8,179 nt of DNA from Lachnospiraceae bacterium (GTDB lineage Bacteria > Bacillota > Clostridia > Lachnospirales > Lachnospiraceae), in the NCBI GenBank assembly GCA_009774615.1, contig VSOC01000152.1, positions 1 to 8,179 of the forward strand, written 5' to 3'. The notes beneath the pieces were generated by a model. The model was not told where the DNA came from. It ran no database searches and saw only the letters and a list, made by a program, of their open reading frames with translations. Both the position numbers and the translations under genes were made by a program. Below, one piece after another: positions 5,441 through 8,179 of this stretch. Every line of letters starts with the position of its first letter. Positions within the stretch are counted from its first letter, which is position 1.

Positions 5441-6397
5441 ATGATAGAAACAATAGCCGCCGTCAGCCTTCCGGTGGACGAAAAACTGGAAATTCGGAAA
5501 AACCGGATTTTACCGGAGGCGGGGACGGCACAGGAAAAAAGGAAAAGAATCAGCATTGTCACAGGAATCCACGGGGATGAACTTGAAGGGCAGTATGTCT
5601 GTTTTGAACTGCAGCGCAGGCTGGCAGAGGAAAAGGAAAAGCTTGCCGGGATTGTGGATATTTATCCGGCGATGAACCCGCTGGGGATAGACTCGATAAG
5701 CCGCGGGATTCCGGCATTTGACCTGGATTTAAACCGTCTGTTTCCGGGCAATATCGATGGAAATATGACGGAATATCTGGCGGCGGAGATTATCGAAGAC
5801 GTAAAAGGATCGGATTGTGTGATTGACCTTCACGCCAGCAATATTTATCTTACGGAAATCCCGCAGATTCGGATTAATGAACGCCATCAGGAGCAGCTGG
5901 TTCCTATGGCAGAAAAATTAAACATGGATTTAATCTGGGTGCATGGGGCAAGTACCGTATTGGAATCGACTTTTGCCTACAGTTTAAATTCCGTAGGGAC
6001 GCCGGTTCTGGTCGTGGAGATGGGGGTGGGAATGCGCATTACCAGGGAATACGGCGACCAGATGACCGACGGGATAATGTACCTGATGAAGGCTATGGGC
6101 ATCTGGGAGGGGGAGGTAAAACCCGTGAAAAAACCGGTGATTTCCCGGAACCCGGCGGATGTCTGCTATCTGAATGCGGGTGTTGGCGGGCTGTTCATCC
6201 CTCTGGTAAAGCACGGGGCAAGGCTGAAGAAGAATGAGCGGATAGGCAGGATCGTCGATCCTCTGCGGGGAAAAGTGCTGGATGAGGTGCTGGCTCCGAC
6301 CGAAGGGATGCTGTTTACTTTGCGGGATTATCCCATTGTCGATGAAGGGTCATTGATGGGGAGGATGCTGAAAAAGGAGGTCTGCGGCTATGCATAA
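5441..6397 (+). CDS. M14-family zinc hydrolase, AstE/AspA-like (active-site complete)
   Basis: A 318-residue member of the succinylglutamate desuccinylase/aspartoacylase branch of the M14 metallocarboxypeptidases, enzymes that cleave N-acyl or amide bonds of small amino-acid conjugates. Zinc ligands H44 and E47 (GIHGDE) and H131 (DLHAS), substrate-binding N98-R99 (DLNRLFPG) and catalytic E193 (VVEMG) are all present. The last 75 or so residues (about 240-310) form a beta-rich barrel-like domain. The start chosen is the ATG at 5441, using AGGAG at 5425-5429 supplied by the last 42-bp repeat; an in-frame ATG at 5408 would add 11 repeat-encoded residues and has no good ribosome site. It overlaps the next gene by 8 bp (ATGCATAA). 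Substrate is unknown; the context suggests a product of the upstream ligase. Confidence 0.87.
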   Translation: MIETIAAVSLPVDEKLEIRKNRILPEAGTAQEKRKRISIVTGIHGDELEGQYVCFELQRRLAEEKEKLAGIVDIYPAMNPLGIDSISRGIPAFDLDLNRLFPGNIDGNMTEYLAAEIIEDVKGSDCVIDLHASNIYLTEIPQIRINERHQEQLVPMAEKLNMDLIWVHGASTVLESTFAYSLNSVGTPVLVVEMGVGMRITREYGDQMTDGIMYLMKAMGIWEGEVKPVKKPVISRNPADVCYLNAGVGGLFIPLVKHGARLKKNERIGRIVDPLRGKVLDEVLAPTEGMLFTLRDYPIVDEGSLMGRMLKKEVCGYA

Positions 6398-7316
6398 ACG
6401 GATCATCTATCAGATAAAAGGGATGTACAGGGATGATTTCCGCATTACCGGCTATGAATTCGGCGAAGGAGAAAAGTCGGTCTGCATCGTGGGAAGTTCC
6501 CGGGGAAATGAGGTGCAGCAGATTTACTGCTGTTCGCGCCTGGTAAAAAAATGCAGGCAGTTGGAGGAAGAGGGGAGGATTAAAAAAGGACATAAGATTT
6601 TAATTATTCCCTCGATAAATCCCTATTCCATGAATATTCAGAAACGGTTCTGGCCCACGGATAACACGGATATTAACCGGATGTTCCCGGGGTATAATCT
6701 GGGAGAAACAACACAGAGGATTGCCGACGGGGTTTTTCGGGAAATTAAAGACTATGCATTTGGAATTCAGTTTACTTCCTTTTATATGCCGGGAGATTTC
6801 GTCCCCCATGTGCGGATGATGGACGAAGGCTTCAGCAGGGTGGAAACCGCAAAACAGTTCGGGCTTCCCTATGTGGTGATTCGGGAGGTGCGGCCCTATG
6901 ATACCACAACCCTGAATTATAACTGGCAGGTGTGGAACACGCAGGCATTTTCGCTGTATACGACAACAACCGCAAGGATAGAACCCAAAGGCGCGGGGCA
7001 GGCCGTGCTTGCCGTGATGAATTTTTTATCGCGGCAGGGCATGATAAAGTACAGCATACCCGAGCAGAATGAACCGCAGGTGCTAAAGGATAAGGAAATG
7101 ATTTCCGTGAGGACGGCAAAATCAGGGATATTTGAAGCACTGGTAAAAACGGGGGAAGCCGTGGATGTGGGACAGCCCCTGGCGAATATTATGGACCCTT
7201 ATGAGGGGGAGAATCTGGAAACCCTTTATTCTCCGGTGCAGGGCGTGGTATTTTTCCAGCACAATGAACCGCTGACGTATGCGGATACGGTGGTGATAAA
7301 GATAGTGAAAAGGTAA
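6390..7316 (+). CDS. M14-like paralogue lacking zinc ligands (probable pseudoenzyme)
   Basis: A 308-residue protein collinear with the preceding M14 hydrolase, including the substrate-binding N96-R97 (DINRMFPG) and the C-terminal beta domain (about 233-305, with the same GxFxxLVKxG pattern). The zinc-binding HxxE has become R38-x-x-E41 (SSRGNE), and the second zinc histidine aligns with F128 (GIQFTS). A glutamate near the catalytic position (E198, ARIEPKG) may remain. It therefore probably does not bind zinc in the standard way. The likely role is a regulatory or structural partner of its neighbour, or a conjugate-binding protein. It is translationally coupled to that gene, with an AGGAGG at 6375-6380. 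The reading frame is intact and well conserved at other motifs, so it does not look like a decaying pseudogene. Confidence 0.8.
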   Translation: MHKRIIYQIKGMYRDDFRITGYEFGEGEKSVCIVGSSRGNEVQQIYCCSRLVKKCRQLEEEGRIKKGHKILIIPSINPYSMNIQKRFWPTDNTDINRMFPGYNLGETTQRIADGVFREIKDYAFGIQFTSFYMPGDFVPHVRMMDEGFSRVETAKQFGLPYVVIREVRPYDTTTLNYNWQVWNTQAFSLYTTTTARIEPKGAGQAVLAVMNFLSRQGMIKYSIPEQNEPQVLKDKEMISVRTAKSGIFEALVKTGEAVDVGQPLANIMDPYEGENLETLYSPVQGVVFFQHNEPLTYADTVVIKIVKR

Positions 7317-7322
7317 AAGGGT

Positions 7323-7348
7323 GTTACTGTGAACGTGTGAACAGTAAC
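7323..7348. repeat. Perfect 8-bp inverted repeat after the operon
   Basis: GTTACTGT and ACAGTAAC flank a 10-nt loop just 7 bp after the last operon gene. The following bases are AAAAGGG on the plus strand, so there is no U-tract for a classical terminator in that direction. It may protect the 3' end of the operon mRNA or be one copy of a dispersed intergenic element. A half-copy, TTACTGTTCAC, occurs at 571-581. Confidence 0.55.
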
Positions 7349-7387
7349 AAAAGGGTGAGGGGTAAGGTGAGAAGAAAAATAAATAGA

Positions 7388-7416
7388 TTGACAAGTGAAG
7401 GAAGACCACATATAAT
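7388..7416 (+). promoter_or_regulatory. Consensus promoter of the YefM/YoeB pair
   Basis: TTGACA (7388-7393) and TATAAT (7411-7416) are separated by exactly 17 bp, a perfect consensus. Directly downstream, TACGAA occurs twice in the same orientation (7422-7427 and 7434-7439), 12 bp apart, near the transcription start, a plausible place for antitoxin binding. The promoter match is certain; the operator is a guess. Confidence 0.82.
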
Positions 7417-7456
7417 AAAAGTACGAAAAAACATACGAATTTTATGAGGTGATGTG

Positions 7457-7717
7457 ATGTTAGCAGTAAAAAGTATGGATGTACGTGAAAATTTCAGGGA
7501 GTGGTGTAATAAAGTAGTAAGTGGTGAAACACTTGTCGTATCACGACCGAAGAATGAAAATGTAGTTATTATATCCGAAAAAGAATATAATGAAATGGCA
7601 AAAGCAAAAAAGAATGCGGAATATCTGGCAATGTTAGACCGAGGCTATGCTGATATTGCACAGGGCAGAGGAATTACAAAAACCATGGAAGAATTAAGGG
7701 CTATGGAAAATGAATGA
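7457..7717 (+). CDS. YefM/Phd-family antitoxin
   Basis: An 86-residue protein with the Phd/YefM fold. The N-terminal DNA-binding half (about 1-55) reads MLAVKSMDVRENFREWCNKV and includes the family pattern GETLVVSRPKNENVVIISEKEYNE. The acidic C-terminal tail would wrap and neutralise the toxin. It should also repress its own promoter together with the toxin. GAGGTG at 7446-7451 favours the ATG at 7457 over the GTG one codon earlier. The stop overlaps the toxin start by 8 bp (ATGAATGA). The lower G+C and strong private promoter show a unit separate from the operon upstream. Confidence 0.88.
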   Translation: MLAVKSMDVRENFREWCNKVVSGETLVVSRPKNENVVIISEKEYNEMAKAKKNAEYLAMLDRGYADIAQGRGITKTMEELRAMENE

Positions 7718-7973
7718 TTTAACTTTTTATGGCGATAGCTGGGAGCATTATCTTTATTGGCAGATACAGGATAGAAAGACATTGAAAAAAATTAATGAAC
7801 TGCTTGAAGACATACGCAGAAACGGAGCCATGAAAGGCATAGGAAAACCTGAAAGACTAAGATACCGCCCTGGATATTCCCGAAGGATTGATGAAAAAAA
7901 TCGTCTGGTCTATGATATTGATGAATTGCAGAATATTAAGATTATATCGTGCAGAGGACATTATGATGATTAA
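7710..7973 (+). CDS. yoeB: YoeB/Txe-family mRNA endonuclease toxin
   Basis: An 87-residue toxin of the YoeB/Txe branch of the RelE superfamily, which cuts mRNA in the ribosomal A site. The family start is visible as SWEHYLYWQIQDRKTLKKIN (10-29). The residues equivalent to E. coli YoeB E46, R65 and H83 are present as E48 (GKPE), R65 (NRLVY) and H84 (CRGHY). The region between KPE and SRR is about two residues shorter than in E. coli YoeB and lacks the usual tryptophan (RYRPGYSRR versus a GFWSRR-type loop), and two aspartates follow the terminal HY. It looks intact and is coupled to the antitoxin. Symbol given as the family name. Confidence 0.88.
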   Translation: MNDLTFYGDSWEHYLYWQIQDRKTLKKINELLEDIRRNGAMKGIGKPERLRYRPGYSRRIDEKNRLVYDIDELQNIKIISCRGHYDD

Positions 7974-8019
7974 GGTAAGATTGTATTGATGATGATTTGA
8001 GATTGAATATGGAAGAAAA

Positions 8020-8087
8020 AGCTGATATTTCGATGAGGTGACAGCCTTGTAAGGCAAGAACCGTATCGGATATCGGCTATTTTCTTT
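8020..8087 (+). terminator. Long structured hairpin with U-rich tail after YoeB
   Basis: Bases 8020-8034 pair with 8065-8078 over 14 positions with two wobbles and one bulged U. Inside, GGT (8037-8039) pairs with ACC (8060-8062), and GCCT (8044-8047) with AGGC (8052-8055) around TGTA. The tail is TTTTCTTT (8080-8087), and A-rich sequence precedes the 5' arm, so it may terminate in both directions. It lies about 45 nt after the YoeB stop. The rest of 7974-8179 holds no convincing gene; a weak TTTACA-16-TATAGG promoter-like pair near 8136-8163 points off the window. Confidence 0.6.
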
Positions 8088-8179
8088 GTATTGGGATTGG
8101 TTTTTGTTTTTATTATTAGTTTTATATTAAAGAAATTTACAAAATCTGGGTAAAATGTATAGGTAAATCTGTTGCAAAA

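Noticed and set aside
7323..7348. Intrinsic terminator of the operon
   Set aside because: The inverted repeat is real, but no U-run follows it on the plus strand, so it is listed only as a repeat.
8058..8069. Resemblance of GAACCGTAT to group II intron domain V ends
   Set aside because: The required 34-nt domain V hairpin is not present on either strand and no intron reverse transcriptase is in the window.
8058..8153. Short hydrophobic frame (one predicted membrane helix, then basic tail)
   Set aside because: The frame has no start codon with a ribosome site, is preceded by an in-frame TGA at 8034-8036, and its first half lies in the structured hairpin. A degraded remnant cannot be excluded.

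Overview
The window looks like chromosomal DNA of a low-to-mid GC Firmicute, most likely class Clostridia and probably Lachnospiraceae. The reasons are strong AGGAGG-type ribosome binding sites, canonical TTGACA-17-TATAAT promoters, an Lsa-like ABC-F protein, a CwlD/LytC-type amidase with a SPOR domain, and Firmicute-type toxin-antitoxin pairs. The genus is not determined. By eye the central genes (about 1380-7320) are richer in G+C than the A+T-rich flanks, which hold the toxin-antitoxin genes and look like accessory DNA.

Left flank, minus strand. The window opens inside an ABC-F ATPase of the antibiotic-resistance (Lsa-like) type. It has a roughly 300-nt leader with a perfect consensus promoter, a small open frame, and a 9-bp hairpin that hides its Shine-Dalgarno sequence, so it is probably controlled by attenuation. 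Upstream lies a UPF0175/DUF3368 antitoxin-toxin pair in which the PIN-type toxin is broken by an internal, frameshifting deletion while the antitoxin is intact.

Centre, plus strand. After a terminator-like hairpin comes an N-acetylmuramoyl-L-alanine amidase with a C-terminal SPOR domain and no signal peptide. A new promoter, followed at once by a terminator-like hairpin, then leads into a tightly packed five-gene cluster: circularly permuted ATP-grasp ligase, alpha-E protein, transglutaminase-like cysteine protease, and two M14 (AstE/AspA-like) paralogues. The first three are a known conserved trio predicted to make and break amide or isopeptide bonds. The last two form an unequal pair: the first keeps all zinc and catalytic residues, while the second has lost both zinc histidines. 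Between the trio and the pair sit four tandem 42-bp repeats, each carrying a Shine-Dalgarno sequence and a tiny frame (MKLDEA, MKMDEL). This cluster is the best candidate for an undescribed system. One reading is a ligase plus hydrolases acting on a small peptide or amino-acid conjugate, with the repeats either tuning translation of the hydrolase pair or encoding micro-peptides.

Right flank, plus strand. A perfect consensus promoter drives a YefM/YoeB antitoxin-toxin pair, followed by a long structured hairpin with a U-rich tail. Nothing else is convincing up to the end of the window.
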